Below are positions 6,621 to 6,694 of a stretch of 6,694 nt of DNA, piece after piece (the first letter of the stretch is position 1; each line of letters starts with the position of its first letter). The notes below the pieces were generated by a model, which saw only the letters and a list, made by a program, of their open reading frames with translations, ran no database searches and had not been told where the DNA came from. Both the position numbers and the translations under genes were made by a program. The stretch comes from CAYMTN01 sp964393335. GTDB taxonomy: Bacteria; Chloroflexota; Anaerolineae; Aggregatilineales; Aggregatilineaceae. Location of the stretch: contig CAYMTN010000270.1 in the NCBI GenBank assembly GCA_964393335.1, positions 1-6,694 on the forward strand. Direction: 5' to 3'.

Positions 6621-6694
6621 TGGGTGACAAGGGACTCGAACCCCTGGCCTCTTCCTTGTAAGGGAAGCGCTCTAACCAACTGAGCTAGTCACCC
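6621..6694 (-). tRNA. trnV: tRNA-Val (anticodon UAC)
   Basis: A complete cloverleaf on the minus strand. It has a perfect 7-bp acceptor stem (GGGTGAC / GTCACCC), D-arm GCTC/GAGC, anticodon arm CTTCC/GGAAG with loop CTTACAA, a five-base variable loop, a T-arm with one G-U pair and loop TTCGAGT, and discriminator A at 6621. The anticodon TAC (6658-6660) reads valine GUA codons. CCA is not encoded (the next bases are CAG), so it must be added after transcription. Its 5' end coincides with the window edge, so its promoter lies outside. Confidence 0.97.

Noticed and set aside
6621..6694. tRNA as an integration site of a mobile element
   Set aside because: There is no repeated tRNA 3' end, integrase gene or attachment-like duplication in the window.

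Overview
The window is GC-rich bacterial chromosomal DNA with two very large protein genes that converge on a short intergenic gap, plus a tRNA gene at the right edge. The first gene combines a Ser/Thr kinase, one membrane span, a long Thr/Ala/Pro linker, a WD40-like (PD40/TolB-type) propeller and an SH3-like domain. The second is a GlyA-GcvT fusion. Together with the base composition, this suggests a member of the Chloroflexota, probably Anaerolineae. That assignment is inference from architecture, not a database match.

Layout. Positions 2-3031 (+) hold a membrane-anchored receptor-like Ser/Thr protein kinase that lacks its N-terminus because the window starts inside the kinase domain. Positions 3032-3287 are a convergent gap with a perfect 11-bp GC-rich hairpin just after the kinase stop, and a weaker hairpin on the side of the other gene. 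Positions 3288-6476 (-) encode one 1062-residue protein: an N-terminal serine hydroxymethyltransferase (GlyA), a middle segment of about 180 residues, and a complete C-terminal aminomethyltransferase (GcvT, the glycine cleavage T-protein). Positions 6477-6620 carry its ribosome binding site, a possible extended -10 promoter and the terminator of the upstream tRNA. Positions 6621-6694 (-) are a complete tRNA-Val(UAC).

How the parts work together. GcvT releases 5,10-methylene-tetrahydrofolate from the aminomethyl group on lipoyl H-protein, and GlyA uses the same cofactor to turn glycine into serine (or runs in reverse). Joining them on one chain physically couples the two folate steps that interconvert two glycines and one serine. 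The kinase gene has no visible functional link to this enzyme; they are simply convergent neighbours.

The most interesting observation is the middle segment of the fusion. Residues about 512-597 align almost without gaps to residues 714-800 of the real GcvT domain, but the catalytic Asp and the folate-binding Asn positions are lost. A second short GcvT-like motif follows at residues 628-637. The segment therefore looks like a shrunken, catalytically dead GcvT copy between the two active enzymes. The GlyA part also carries an insertion of about 26 residues directly after its active-site YAEGYP loop.
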